From: Myxocyprinus asiaticus
Lineage: Eukaryota; Chordata; Actinopteri; Cypriniformes; Catostomidae
NCBI RefSeq assembly: GCF_019703515.2
Contig: NC_059349.1
Location: 21,424,744 to 21,488,743, forward strand
DNA: 64,000 nt
Reading direction: 5' to 3'
In this document: piece by piece, positions 11,994 to 24,051 of the stretch
How the letters are laid out: each line of letters opens with the position of its first letter
How positions within the stretch are numbered: position 1 is the stretch's first letter
The notes under the pieces: generated by a model
Told to the model about the DNA's origin: nothing
Database searches by the model: none
What the model saw: only the letters and a program-made list of their open reading frames with translations
Position numbers and translations under genes: made by a program

Positions 11994-14900
11994 CTAGAGA
12001 AAGGGGTTGGTAGAGGAACCTCCTGTGGGGTACGGTCCTGCTGGGCCTCCACCCTGAAATGAAGACAAATGTTAAGGCAAATCAGCACAGGTTATTAATT
12101 ATTAATGGTTTCATGCGTAATTCTTGCCACCCAGCAACCTCTCCAATTAAGGACATATTAGAAGTACTGTTACCAACCATTACAAGGCAATTCAGTTAAA
12201 TTAAAAGTAATTTAATAAGAAGAGTTGAGAATGCAATAAGACAACTGGAATGTGACATTCATTATTGTTCCATTTGGCTAATGTTTGCAAAATTACACCA
12301 ACATAAAAAGTAATTAACTGAAGTGTGTCATTTTTTCATTGTGAAAATACTTATTCTATTAACTTCTTCAACTCTGGGGCATTTTTGGGCTGCCGCCTGC
12401 AATTTCTCACACTCAAATTTAAAAGCTCACAATTTACACATACTGTGGCCTAATTGCCAATTAAAAAAAAATTAAAAAAAATTATTTTCTTTTTTTAGAA
12501 CCCCCATTCACTCTAATTTTTAGTTCATGCACCACCCCCCTTGTTTCATCTAATATCTTGGCCTCTGAGTGGACAGGAATCTCAATCTAGGTATCATTAG
12601 ACAGCTGAGATCCTCCCCTTTGCAGTGATTTTATTTTTTTTATCACCAACAATGGATACAATTTTTCTGATGATTTGTTTAGCATGCTTTTCCTGCTGGA
12701 CCGCATATTTTGTTCTGGACATCTAAATTCATAATTGATAGTTATCTATGAAAAGTTCAGATTTTAAGCATTCAAACGATACCACATATGCCTGACTTAT
12801 GTATTCAGAGACTCGAAAATTTTAAGCATAAACTTTTTTCACAACATAGCACCACCTTTTTGACCTGCCGATGGGTCCGCAGAGTTGAAAAGTTTAATAT
12901 GCAGAAATAACTCAAAACAAGCCAACATTGCTCTGATTGTCTAAGCATCCAGACACAGCAACATCTGGCTCATCCAATGGCTTGAGTTTGGGGCTGGACT
13001 ATCTGTAATTGCATTTGGTGATGCTAGTGGCACACAAACTACACACTTCAAAATCAAATTAAGTTTAACTATGGACAAAGCAATGGATGCATATCTTTAA
13101 CATCCATAATTGATATTTAGTTTCAAGCCAATGGCTTGCTTACCATGAATGGGTTGCTAGAGATCCCAGGCGCTGTGACTGCCTGACCATAGGTGCCCAT
13201 AGGTTTGGCCTGTCCATAGGCAGGAAAACCACCTGAAAAGGGCCATATAAGAAACAAGGCCATAGAGCTGGTGTGTTATATTAACAGGCATTGAATTTTG
13301 ATCACATTGCCAAAAAACACTGAACCTGCTACTCCAACACATACAACACCAAAAGTCACATCAAAGCATAAAGCACAAGAGTTGATAAACACACTCAAAG
13401 CCTTTCACATGACTTAAAATTATGCATAAAAGAAAGGCATAAGACACTGGGGTTTTGGGCCACCGTACACTCACAAAAACACAATGTAGTCACACATACC
13501 ATTGGGCTGTTGGTGGTAGGCTGCAGGTGGGGGAAAGGGACCTTGGCCAGGGAATTGCTGCTGGAAAGTCCCACTAAAACTGGTTGGCAGGCAGTAACTT
13601 GTTGTGTTCCCAAAGCCAGCTGGCATGCTCATGGAGCCAGTGCCAAATGAGGCTGGTGTAAATAAAAGGGAGACCAGAGTAGGAGTAGCATCTACTCATT
13701 CCTTAAATGGACCGACACATAGCGAGCATGCTGATCTGATGGCTAGATTTTACCTGTGGCTGAAGCTCTTCCATTGGTTTGGAAAGGATTTGTTGACACT
13801 GGCTCATGAACCATCCCAGCAGCTACAAATGGGTTTGTGGAAGGAGCAGCTGGACAGTTAAAAAAATGTGTTGAGTCAATTTGTGTAAAAACTAAGTAAA
13901 ACAACTAAATGAAATACACTTAAAAGTGCTGTGACTTTCACCTGCAAATCCCTGTTGCATGTTTGGTAGTCCTGGCTGAGTTGGATGTTGAGCAGATCCT
14001 GGCACAGCTCCAAACACATTTCTGAATTCACAAGTAATGAATGCACACACAAAGAGATGCACACAGATAAAGATTAAAAGCTAAAAAGCAATTTCAGTCT
14101 GGCACAGGGAACTTGGTATATTTGATATCATCTAGATTGGGATTCTGAACATTTACATTATCAGAAACATGGGTCACCAGTTGATACCAGGGCTGAGAAT
14201 CGCCAAACATTTTTTAACGAATCGCACAGTTTTCTGTGAATTAACGCGATTAATCATGGCACATCATACTTTAAAATGAACATTAAAATATAATCATAAA
14301 AAATATGTTGTCTCAAAGAACTTACAAGAAATGTGTTAGTCATAATTTATTTTAATTTAAATATAAAAATATTGTAATATGTTAATTAGACACATTTTCT
14401 AATCTTTGATACAAGAACATCAGTTGACAGGCCGTAATTAAAAGTTGGGCAAAATCTTCTCTCATTTTCCAGTGGACTTTAATAATAGGATCAAATGAGC
14501 AGATTCAATTCATATCAAGCTTTAATGGCAAGACAAGCTTAAGTGTACATTGCCAATGCATTATTAGACACTATACATACAGATACAAAACAAATTGGGA
14601 AAAAACCTGAAGTGGGAGACCCACATTGACTCCATTGTGAAAAAGGCCCAGCAGAGGTTGTACTTCCTTCGCCAGTTGAGGAAGTTCAACCCGCCACAAG
14701 CGCTGCTAATCCAGTTCTACTCAGCAGTCATTGAGTTTGTCATCTGCACATCTATAACTGTCTGGTTTGGTTCAGCAACCAAGTCATACATCAGAAGACT
14801 CGTTCGGAGTGCTGAGAGGTTTATTGGTGCTCCCCTACCCATCCTGCTAGAACTGTACACACCCAGAGTGATGAAAAGTGCTGGTAAAATTATTCATGAC

Positions 14901-17900
14901 CCCATTCACCCAGCACACTTCCTTTTCAAACTGTTGCCCTCTGGCCAGCGCTACAGAGCACTGAGCACCAGAACAGCCAGGCACAGGAACAGTTTTTTCC
15001 CTCAGGCCATCCACCTCATGAACAGTTAAAACGGCCCCCAAATACTTTCCTTTGGTCAATACAACCATGTGCAATGTTCAATCCATCCATTCCTACTTAT
15101 ATCCATATTTCATTTATATTCTTTAACATATCCTACCTCTAAAATACACTACACCACCTGCACATAACTGCATATCTGTATATAAAATATTCTAACAACA
15201 TTATTGCTCTATTGTATATTTCTCTTTTATCTGCTGTATCTTATTTTTTTATTATAATTTTTATGTCACTATATGTTTAAATGTATATGTTTGTATGTAT
15301 GTATATACGTTGCATTCTCTTGCACTGGAAGCTTCTGTCACCATGACAAATTCCTTGTGTGTGTGTGTGTGTAAGCATACTTGGCAAAGCTCATTCTGAT
15401 TCTATATATACTTATATATTCTATTAGCTTTTTAAAATTAATATTATCTCTGTCTTGTTGTATTGTTTGTGCAGTGGAAGCTTCAGTCGCCAAGAAAAAT
15501 TCCTTGTATGTGGAAGCATACTTGGCAGTAAAGCTCATTCTGATTCTGAAATTGAATGCTGAAATTTAGTTTGCTGAAGTTTTAAATCTGTAGCTGTTAT
15601 AATAGCTAAGAAAATTATAAATTTACTGCCAGGCAAGTGCACACATGTAACTTATCAGCAAAACTGTGTATCTGCAAATTTAAAACAAGAAAATAAATAT
15701 ACAGCAATACTGTGCAAGAGTTTAAGGCATTTGTGAAAAATGTTGTATAGTTAAGATGTTTTCAAAAATAATGCCATAAATAGTATTATATATCAATTTA
15801 CATCTTACAAAGTGAAGTTAACTAAAGGAGAAGATGTAAAATAATCATCTTAAGACAAATGTTTTGTTATTACAAGAATGACTGGAATTACGTGAGAATA
15901 AAGTTCTCATAGCACTTCGCATTCTCAATGCACGTTAGAAGCAAAACGCACCACGGAGTAAAAGCGAATCAAACTCAGAACACTCCTGAGATAGATGGAG
16001 TTTACATGGGATGTTAACTTTTTGCAAGCCGCTGTGAGACACCTGAAATCACAGAGCCTGGTGTGCCTTAAACCATGTGTATGCAGACTATATGTACAGT
16101 ACATTTATTTCATTAAATTGCAGCCTTTTGGGGGTAAACTGAACATATCACACTTGTTAACTTTCTGCCCTACTGATAAGTATCCATGCGACTTTACATA
16201 TTGATTGTAATTTTATAAAGTAAATTCAAGGTTCGACAAATCTTTGTCTCGGCTTAAACCTTTAGAATGGCCAACGAGGACTGATAAGTGAAAAAATGTA
16301 TTTTGTGCTAGAAGTGAATTCCTTGTTGGTGATCTCCCCTCGGTATAGCCGTATTTTATGTCTCTTCATACCATCTGTCATTGAAACAGGCACTGAAGCA
16401 GAACATGCAGGTATATGTTCTCAGACATGCCACATCAAAACAAGATGCGGAGAGGCACAGGTGTGCTCACAAGATGGCGCACACACACACACAACGATTG
16501 ACATATCGATTTCAAATTAGAAATATTTTTTTACCTTTTATAACAAGAAGAAAATCAAGCATTTTCAAGGAACATATTTAAATGTAAACATATTTCAAAC
16601 ATCAAGCATTTTCCAAACTTTCAAGTATGAACCCTGCACAGGAAGTGAGGAAAAACATTAGTGAAGTTTTAGGAAATAAAAAAAATACAGCTTTAGTTTT
16701 TTTTTTTTTTTTAACACGTTAAACAGTCAAATTAAATTACTTAGCAGAAGTTAACGTGTTAAATTTCACAGCCCTAGTTGATACATTTCAAGTTTTTGTG
16801 CTTACAATATTTGAAGTTATCAAATTATAAAACTGATTTATAAGGTATTTGGCAATACCTTTGTTATGGATTTTTGGAAGTATGCATGTAGCTGAAATGT
16901 CGTCAGAACTTCAAATGGTGGATATCCGTTAATGTCCAAGTTAACTTTTTTCTAGTCAATTAGGACAATGTGTAATTGGCTGCCTTGACAGCTTCTAAAA
17001 AATCTATTTTGAAAGGCTGGTTTGAGCCATGTATTTACATTTTATCAATATGCAGTTATTGTTTATTCTCATTCTGGAGTACTCCACAGCCTGACAGCAG
17101 ATCTCTGTACTGTATGTAGAATAAAGTGATTGCTCACCCTTGAGGACCTCCACCTGAGACCGAGGAACTGAAAGCACTGTCAAGCTCAGCCAGGGCAGCG
17201 TAACGGTCCTCCCTTGATAAACCGCTCTGAGGTGGGGCAGGAGCCATACCAGGTAGTGGAGGAACTGATATGCCTCCTCCTGAATCCCCAAACAAATACA
17301 ATTATTCCTGACTTATTGCATTAACAAAAGCAAAACCTTTCTAAATTGATCAGTAACAGTAATAACAATGTCTGTTTTATATAAACACATGATATAAATA
17401 AAATATGACAAATGACAGGAAATGGAAACATGAGGGTGACGGAACAAACACACAATGGATGGCCTCATGGGGCAGAGTATGGTACCTGTAGGGGGTTGCT
17501 GAATGGAAGGCTTTGAGGGGGGTGATGTGCCAAAATGTGAAGGTACACTGGTGTTTCCAAAAGTATCAAAGTTGGCAAAGTCTGTAGTGGAATTACTTTG
17601 TGCTAAAGATAGCATAGGGTGAACAAAGTTTGTTAATGAACATGACTGATGAGGAAAATTAAAGTCTGAAATCATGGTGCTGACATAAAATAAGGTGAAC
17701 AAAAACACAATAGTGAGAGTTAAAGGCTGACTGACAGTGATCAAGCACACATATCTCTAAAACCAGGGGGTCCACATACAGGATTGTCTTTAAAAATATT
17801 AAAATGTTCTATTTATATTGTAAAATATATTTATAAATGTAGTACATTCATGATCTGTTATGAGTCTGGATGAGGGGTCACTGGGTCTGTTCTAACATAT

Positions 17901-20900
17901 TAGTTTTAGCACTTATTCAGCCAAATTACCTGATGGCCTGTTAAAATGTGCAAAATTAGCAAAGTTTGAAGAGCTGGCAGTTTGAGTTGTAGGGGCAGCA
18001 AAAATATCTCCACCCAAATCAGACAAGAGGTCAAACTTCTTCTCCTGGCCAGCAGACTGGGCCTGAATACGACTTGTCACTGGGGACTTAGAGAGAAAAA
18101 ACAGGATAAGGAATCAAGAGAAACATAAATGCAGAAAACTGAGGCACAACCTGGTATTAGTGAGAACTAACAGTTTTGAGATACCAAAAGAAAGCAAAAC
18201 ATAGATCTGGTTGTAGAAGACCTTGGTGCAAAGTTACCTGATTAGATGGAGTCTTGGTGAGATGCAGGGTTTTGAGGGGCGCAGGAAGAACCTCTGGGGT
18301 ACTACTGGTACTGCTAGCAGATGAACCAGATATTGAGGCCTGAACTGAGGCTATCACCTTGGCCTGCTCTGGGGGAACGTACCTGAAAATGACAGTAACA
18401 ATAAAAACACTACAGAAACAACAATTGTCTGCTGAAATTCTGATCTCAAAAGTCAAAAGATCACTCAAAGCAAAACAGCATGCAACACAGAAACACACTG
18501 AGGAAAAAGAAGTTGGACCTGACTGCAAACTCTTCCTTACCATCTTTTCTTCTCATATTTCTCCTGTAGAAACTCTTTGACTTTCTGGGGTTCACGGAAG
18601 TCTGGGATCACAGAAGTCTTATCATCATACAACCCAAGCCAGATGTGTTTGCAGACCTGAATACACAAAAAAGACACTATTTAAGAGAGAGAGACCTCAA
18701 TATGTTCATATGTTGTGGTGAGCCCCTATTAAAGGAGTACCTCATTGCTGTGTTTTTGTAAGAACTCGATTTCCTGTTGGGTGAAAGTTGTCATTGAGAT
18801 GGACTTCACTCTGTGTGGAGGGTTGAGTCCTCGTCTGAAACACAAATAACAGCATATGTTACATTGTCTCTGAAAGATGAGGCAGTTTAATCATAACTAA
18901 AGTAAACACAGAATGGTCACTGTATAGACAAATTAAATTATGTTCCATGTGAATGTTCCTTTATTATATTATAATACCTACAACAATGTCCACTGTCCCT
19001 GTCGTGAGGCAATGAGCACGTTTACATGCACACTTACAGCGTGCTTAATAAACCGACAATGTGTGTGATCATGTAAACGCATTAAATGGCTTTCCTTTAT
19101 CAATGTAAAGTCAAAAATGGCGTAAGAATAAACCAGTTGACGCCCTTTACCCCGATGTCACGATACCTTGCATGTAAACAACTTTACCGGCGTTCTTCCT
19201 GGCTGATCCAATGCGCCCAAGTGTTGTACGCATGCCTCTTCACAGTTTTTCTTTGTCGGATTTTTTAAATAAGCTGATTTTTGGGAGTTATCAGTGTATT
19301 GGTGTGCATGTAAACGGGCTCAATAAAAGCTTTTTTTTTGTTCTGTTATATTTCATTCTTTAATGGAGCATGCAAACGCATGCGAGTCCAGCATTGCCGA
19401 TATTTACAGTAAAGTGCAGAGCGGGACAATTCGCGTTGCATCTCCACATAATGGGATGACTTCCAAACAAGTCAAGAAAAGTTAAAAGAGGAGCTTTTTA
19501 TTAAAACTGGGGTGACATCTGTGGTGTAGGTTTACAAAAGCCGACACAGAGCAAAAAAATGTAATCTGCAAACTATGTCCCACAACGATAATCACTCGTA
19601 ATGCAAGCAATTTGTTTTATCTCCTCAAATGAAGCATGCAAAAGAATATTATGAAAGCCAAAATATGCGCTCCACATTAATTCGGTAATAATTTTTTTTA
19701 CAACAAGTGTTTATATTTTTTTATCATTTATTTTCTGCATGAATTGTTTCTTTTTGTTGGATTTTTTATTTTATTTTATTTTTTACTTATGCATTATTTT
19801 CTTTGTTGCATTGCTTTGGGAAGATCTTGAGCTTCTTGAGGAATGTTTATAATAATAATAATATTGGTCAACAACACAGACTGAAATCTGGAAAAATTTG
19901 ATATTTATCAATATAGTAATTGGTAAGAATGATAGAAAACCAAGCTGAGTGTTTTTCTTTTTTTTTTTTACTTGGACTATTGTCAAATTCCAAATAAAGA
20001 CAAAATTATATAATACATTGTATTTTTAAGTATTTAATTTCCTGACTGAATTATCCAAAAATAGTCAGTACAATATAGTTATTTAATATATTAACAAATT
20101 TTTATTGATTTACCAACAAAATTGACTAAATCATGATATATACTAATATATATCTATATATATATATATATATATATATCACACATATACACTGGTGGCC
20201 AAAAGTTTGGAATAATGTACAGATTTTGCTGTTTCGGAAGGAAATTGGTACTTTAATTCACCAAAGTGGCGTTCAACTGATCACAAAGTAATGTCAGGAC
20301 ATTACTGATGTAAAAAACAGCACCATCACTATTTGAAAAAAGTCATTTTTAATCAAATCTAGACAGGCTCCATTTCCAGCAGCCATCACTCCTACACCTT
20401 ATCCTTGAGTAATCATGCTAAATTGCTGATTTGATACTAAAAAAATCACTTAACATTATATCAAACACTGTTGAAAAATATTTGGTTCATTAAATGAACT
20501 TTGTGTTTGTTTGTGATTTGCCACAGTATGCAATATACTGGCATGTCTTACGGTCAATATTAGGTCAGAAATGGCAAAAAAGAAACAGCTTTCTCTAGCA
20601 ACTCATCAGTCAAACATTGTTTTGAGGAATGAAGCCTATACAATGCTTGAAATTGTCAAAAAACTGAAGATTTCATACAAAGGTGTACACTACAGTCTTC
20701 AAAGACAAAGGACAACTGGCTCTAACAAGGACAGAAATTGATGTGGAAGGCCAGATGTACAACTAAACAAGAGGATAAGTACATCAGAGTCTCTAATTTG
20801 AGAAATAGATGCCTCACATGTCCTCAGCTGACAGCTTCATTGAATTCTACTCGCTCAACACTAGTTTCATGTACAACAGTAGAGAGAAGACTCAGGGGTG

Positions 20901-22217
20901 CAGGCCTTATGGGAAGAACTGCAAAGAAAAAGCCACTTTTGAAACAGAAAAACAAAAAGAAAATGTTAGAGTGGGCAAAGAAACACAGACATTGGACAAC
21001 AGATAATTGGAAAAGAGTGTTATGGATCTTAACCCCATTGAGCTTTTGTGGAATCAGCTAGACTGTAAGGTGCGTGAGAAGTGCCCGACAAGACAGCCAC
21101 ATCTATGGCAAGTGCTACAGGAAGCGTGGGGTGAAATGTCACCTGAGTATCTGGACAAAGTGACAGCTAGAATGCCAAGGATCTGCAAAGCTGTCATTGC
21201 CGCACATGGAGGATTTTTTTTGATGAGAACCCTTTGAAGTAGTTTAAGAAGTTTCAAATTGTACTAGTAATTTTTCACATTATTAATGTCCTGACTATAC
21301 ATTGTGATCAGCTGAATGCCACTTTGGTGAATAAAAGTACCAATTTATTTCCATAAGAGTAAAATCTGTACATTATTCCAAACTTTTGGCTGCCAGTGTG
21401 TATATAGTGATATCAAATTAGTCAAATCGTGATATAAGATTTTTGTCATATCCTCCACCCCTAGTTTAGGTTATTATTGGGATTCTGGTTTCATAATAAA
21501 CTGCATCTGGTCTCTTGTAGTCTCTGTGTCTGTGCCCATTATAGTACGGAAAAATCCACTATCAGTCGACCTCTATAGTGAGAAGTGCAATACAAATAGA
21601 AATATTCTATTCTATTCTGCAGAGACAAGAGAGGTATATTATACCTGACTGTTCTACCAGCCTTGCATTTTGCATAATCTAGTATGCATAAACAGTTGTA
21701 ATGTTTGAACATGGGTGTGCCACAGTTTGATAAAGAACTTTTATGAACACAAACTTAAAACAGCCCTCAACTAGACATAAAGGATAACGAAAACATTGCA
21801 AACCCGCACCGATCCCACACTGATATATTTAAATGGGAGCATGAGGTTCGGCTGTTCTGGCTCTGAATCTTGTCCTATTTTTGTGAATGCTGATGTTATG
21901 ATGTTAGAGAGGCAGCTGGGACAGATTCTGCAGATGATCTCTCAGATGGGAGGGGTTATTAAGCGTCTGTCCGTACAGATTCTCGCTACATGGGGAAAAA
22001 CAACAGCTTCATCTACCATCTGTGCGAGGGCCCTGTGTTTATACACTTACAGTATTCCGGAACAAGTGGTACACACAAACGAGCCCACTGTCATGTTGGC
22101 GTAGGTCGGGCCGCGCTGGTCGCAATCAAAGCATTTCCTATTGGGAGGCAGGCTGGTCATCTCCCGAAGCATCTTCAGGTGTTTCTCCTCCTGTTTTCGC
22201 TTGGCACTCGCAGCCAT
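11994..22217 (-). CDS. agfg1: ArfGAP with FG repeats 1 (12 coding exons, 471 aa)
   Basis: Coding exons in transcript order: 22051-22217, 18741-18834, 18541-18656, 18238-18382, 17930-18086, 17486-17602, 17138-17279, 13942-14021, 13754-13849, 13500-13652, 13144-13232, 11994-12053. All introns have GT/AG ends and the phases agree, giving 1416 nt with no internal stop. The N-terminus is an ArfGAP domain (about residues 10-130) with the zinc motif CFDCDQRGPTYANMTVGSFV then CTTC (Cx2Cx16Cx2C), followed by RGLNPPHRVKSISMTTF. The rest is the FG/NPF-rich tail: FANFAHF, DFANFDTFG, DRYAALAELDSAFSS, four NPF motifs (STNPFVAA, STNPFQ, SSNPFM and the final STNPFL). In other vertebrates AGFG1 (HRB/RIP) binds EH-domain proteins, AP-2 and VAMP7 in endocytic traffic and was linked to export of Rev-bound RNA. 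It fits AGFG1 better than AGFG2 by its AASAKRKQEEKHLKML start. It is shorter than the roughly 560-aa human form; a skipped or lost FG exon is possible. The a or b paralogue was not decided. Confidence 0.93.
14188..16776. mobile_element. hAT-type element in agfg1 intron 7
   Basis: The left end is CAGGGCTGAGAATCGCC and the right end is TTTCACAGCCCTA. A perfect 8-bp direct repeat GTTGATAC flanks it at 14180-14187 and 16777-16784. The subterminal regions contain AACGCGATTAATC/TTAACGTGTTAAA motifs typical of degenerate hAT ends in fish. It has no transposase and its middle is occupied by a LINE fragment (14586-15555). Confidence 0.8.
14586..15555 (+). mobile_element. 5'-truncated L2/CR1-like LINE fragment
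   Basis: The frame 14595-15029 encodes the C-terminal part of a non-LTR reverse transcriptase (LKWETHIDSIVKKAQQRLYF, then RRLVRSAERFIGAPLP, ending RTARHRNSFFPQAIHLMNS) and stops at the normal family position. The 3' UTR follows. The family 3' tail (AAGCTTCTGTCACC ... AGCTCATTCTGATTCT) occurs twice, at about 15317-15403 and 15475-15548. The upstream catalytic RT part is absent, so this is a dead 5'-truncated copy. The same family is at 26120-32790. The clade label L2/CR1 is from memory. Confidence 0.82.
19014..19321. mobile_element. Short palindromic MITE in agfg1 intron 1
   Basis: The ends are inverted: GAGCACGTTTACATGCACAC at the left and GTGTGCATGTAAACGGGCTC at the right, with one or two mismatches. 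About 308 bp, non-coding. No clear target duplication could be assigned. Confidence 0.75.
20153..20180. repeat. (TA)n microsatellite
   Basis: Nearly pure TA dinucleotides directly before the Tc1-like element that starts at 20188; TA is the target site of such elements. Confidence 0.8.
20188..21402 (+). mobile_element. Tc1-like transposon (family C), internally deleted
   Basis: Inverted ends read TACACTGGTGGCCAAAAGTT at the left and, reversed, TACACACTGGCAGCCAAAAG at the right; the inner repeats (ACAGATTTT, ATTCACCAAAGTGGC) also pair. Transposase remnants run on the plus strand: a helix-turn-helix-like N-part from about 20571, QLTASLNSTRSTLVSCTTVE, WAKKHRHWTTDNWKRVLW, then directly LNPIELLWNQLD. 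The central catalytic part between KRVLW and LNPIELLW is missing. In agfg1 intron 1. Confidence 0.88.
21403..22050. other. agfg1 intron 1, proximal part
   Basis: Intron sequence between the Tc1 copy and agfg1 exon 1. No further feature is recognised. Confidence 0.5.
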
Positions 22218-22778
22218 CTCTAAATAATAAATCAGTCGACTCTAGGGCAGGTAGAGCTGTTAGTTGTTGGTTAATCTAGTGCATAAACACGCCCGGCAGC
22301 ACTGGAAAACCGCTCCACATAGGACTGCCAGGAATAGCCATAAACGTCCTGTTCCTCGCTGCACTAAATTTGGGGCGCTGTAGTCTGTTAATGAGAATAC
22401 TGCCACCTACGGCACCGGAGAGAGTCATGCTTTTACTGAGAAGTGAGCTAATATGGTCAATAATAAACAGAGCATCTGTTTTATAAAAGTATTATTTTAC
22501 TGTTTTAGCCTTATCCCAGACCAAGACTTTCGATATGAAACTATGAAAATCCATTATAGGCTAAACATACAAATTGTTACACGTTTAAATCTATGATAAT
22601 CAAAACAAAACGTGCATTAAACAAACCATTTCCATATTCAGTAAAATTACGACTGTCCCACAGTTGTGGTGGCAACATTTTCACCACACCGGGCGGAACG
22701 GCCTCCCCACTTGTAGCCTACACCTCAGCTGAACTTCGGCTGTCATAAAAATATGCGCACTTCCGACACACGCATTAA
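22218..22778 (-). promoter_or_regulatory. Presumed agfg1 5' UTR and promoter region
   Basis: Lies upstream of the agfg1 start codon at 22217 and before the SINE. It contains scattered CpG and GC-rich stretches (22280-22420) but no clear TATA box at a fixed distance. Called by position only. Confidence 0.4.
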
Positions 22779-22788
22779 TAGTATTTTT

Positions 22789-23220
22789 TAACTTTTTTTT
22801 CTCCCCTATTTGGAATGCCCAATTCCCAATGCGCTCTAAGTCCTCATGGTGGCGTAGTGACTCGCCTCAATCTGGGTGGCGGACGACGAATCTCAGTTGC
22901 CTCCGCGTCTGAGACCCTCAGTGCACGCATCTTATCACGTGGCTTGTTGAGCGCGTTACCGTGGAGACCTAGCGCGTGTGGAGGCTTCACGCTATTCTCC
23001 GCGGCATCTAAGCACAACTCACCACGCGCCCCACCCAGAACCACATTACAGCGACCACGAAGAGGTTACCCCATGTGATTCTACCCTCCCAAGCAACCGG
23101 GCCAATTTGGTTGCTTAGGAGACCTGGCTGGAGTCACTCAGCACACCTTGGATTCGAACACACGACTCCAGTGGTGGTAGTCAGTGTCAAATCTCGCTGA
23201 GTTACCCAGGCCCCCAAAAG
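22789..23220 (-). repeat. tRNA-derived SINE, copy 2, with target duplication
   Basis: Full-length on the minus strand: the tRNA-like head is near 23215 (GGGGGCCTGGGTAACTCAGC) with a box-B-like TTCGAATCC near 23154, and the T-rich side is at 22789-22800. A perfect 10-bp direct repeat TAGTATTTTT flanks it at 22779-22788 and 23221-23230. It matches copy 1 at 582-1012. Confidence 0.88.
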
Positions 23221-23503
23221 TAGTATTTTTGACTGAACTGACTGAAAAGGAATGACTACTAGCCACTCTGAGTCATTGCTTTCCTGTTCTTGGTAGATAA
23301 AAATGATCAAACTGACAGCTCGCTCAAGCAATCAATAGGTCAGACTTCAGCAAACCTAAACAAATGACAGCCGTTTAAGAAACATACTTCATAATGCTTT
23401 GAATTTTAAATGAATCAATTGTTTTGAACTAATGCTTCAAAGCTTGTATCACACTGGTAGGGATGGGCGGATCGATACTAAAGTATCGATACTTCCGATA
23501 CTT

Positions 23504-24051
23504 ACACTGCCGTTAAAAAGTATGGGGTCACTTACTTATTCTTAATTATTATTTTTTCTTCACATTTTAGAATAATAGTAAAGTCATGAAAACTATGGAA
23601 TATCATAAATGGAACTATAGGAATTATGTTGTGACTAAAAAAATCCAAAATAAATCAAAAAATGTGTTATATTTTAGCATCTTCAAAGTAGTCACCCTTT
23701 GCCTAGAATTTGCAGAAATGTACTCATGACATTTTCTCAACCAGCTTCTTGAGGTATCACCCTGGGATACTTTTTAAACAGTATTGAAGGAGTTCCCATC
23801 TATGTTGGGCACTTATTGGCTGCTTTTCTTTATTATTTGGTCCAAGTCATCCATTTAAAAAATATATATATATATATTTTTAAAATAAAATTTTAGTTTT
23901 ATAATGAAATAAATTAATATGGTGGCACAATTATATTTTTGTCTACAAAACTCATTTCAAACATTTAAGCATACGCCTTCAGATCAAAAGATTTTTAAGA
24001 TCATGAGAAACATTTCAGTCAAGTGTTTCAAAACTTTTGACCAGTAGTGTG
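23504..24051. mobile_element. Tc1/mariner-like MITE, degenerate
   Basis: The left end ACACTGCCGTTAAAAAGTAT and the right end (CAAAACTTTTGACCAGTAGTGT) are inverted versions of each other. The interior is AT-rich and has no transposase. It interrupts another repeat whose ends contain GATCGATACTAAAGTATCG (about 23463) and GATATCGGCGATATTGGCC (about 24765). Confidence 0.6.

Noticed and set aside
17313..17750. 145-aa open frame as a separate gene
   Set aside because: It only overlaps agfg1 exon 6 (17486-17602) and reads on into intron.
22844..23215. tRNA gene at the SINE head
   Set aside because: Box A and box B like sequences are present but the fold is interrupted and the unit continues into a SINE body present at two loci.
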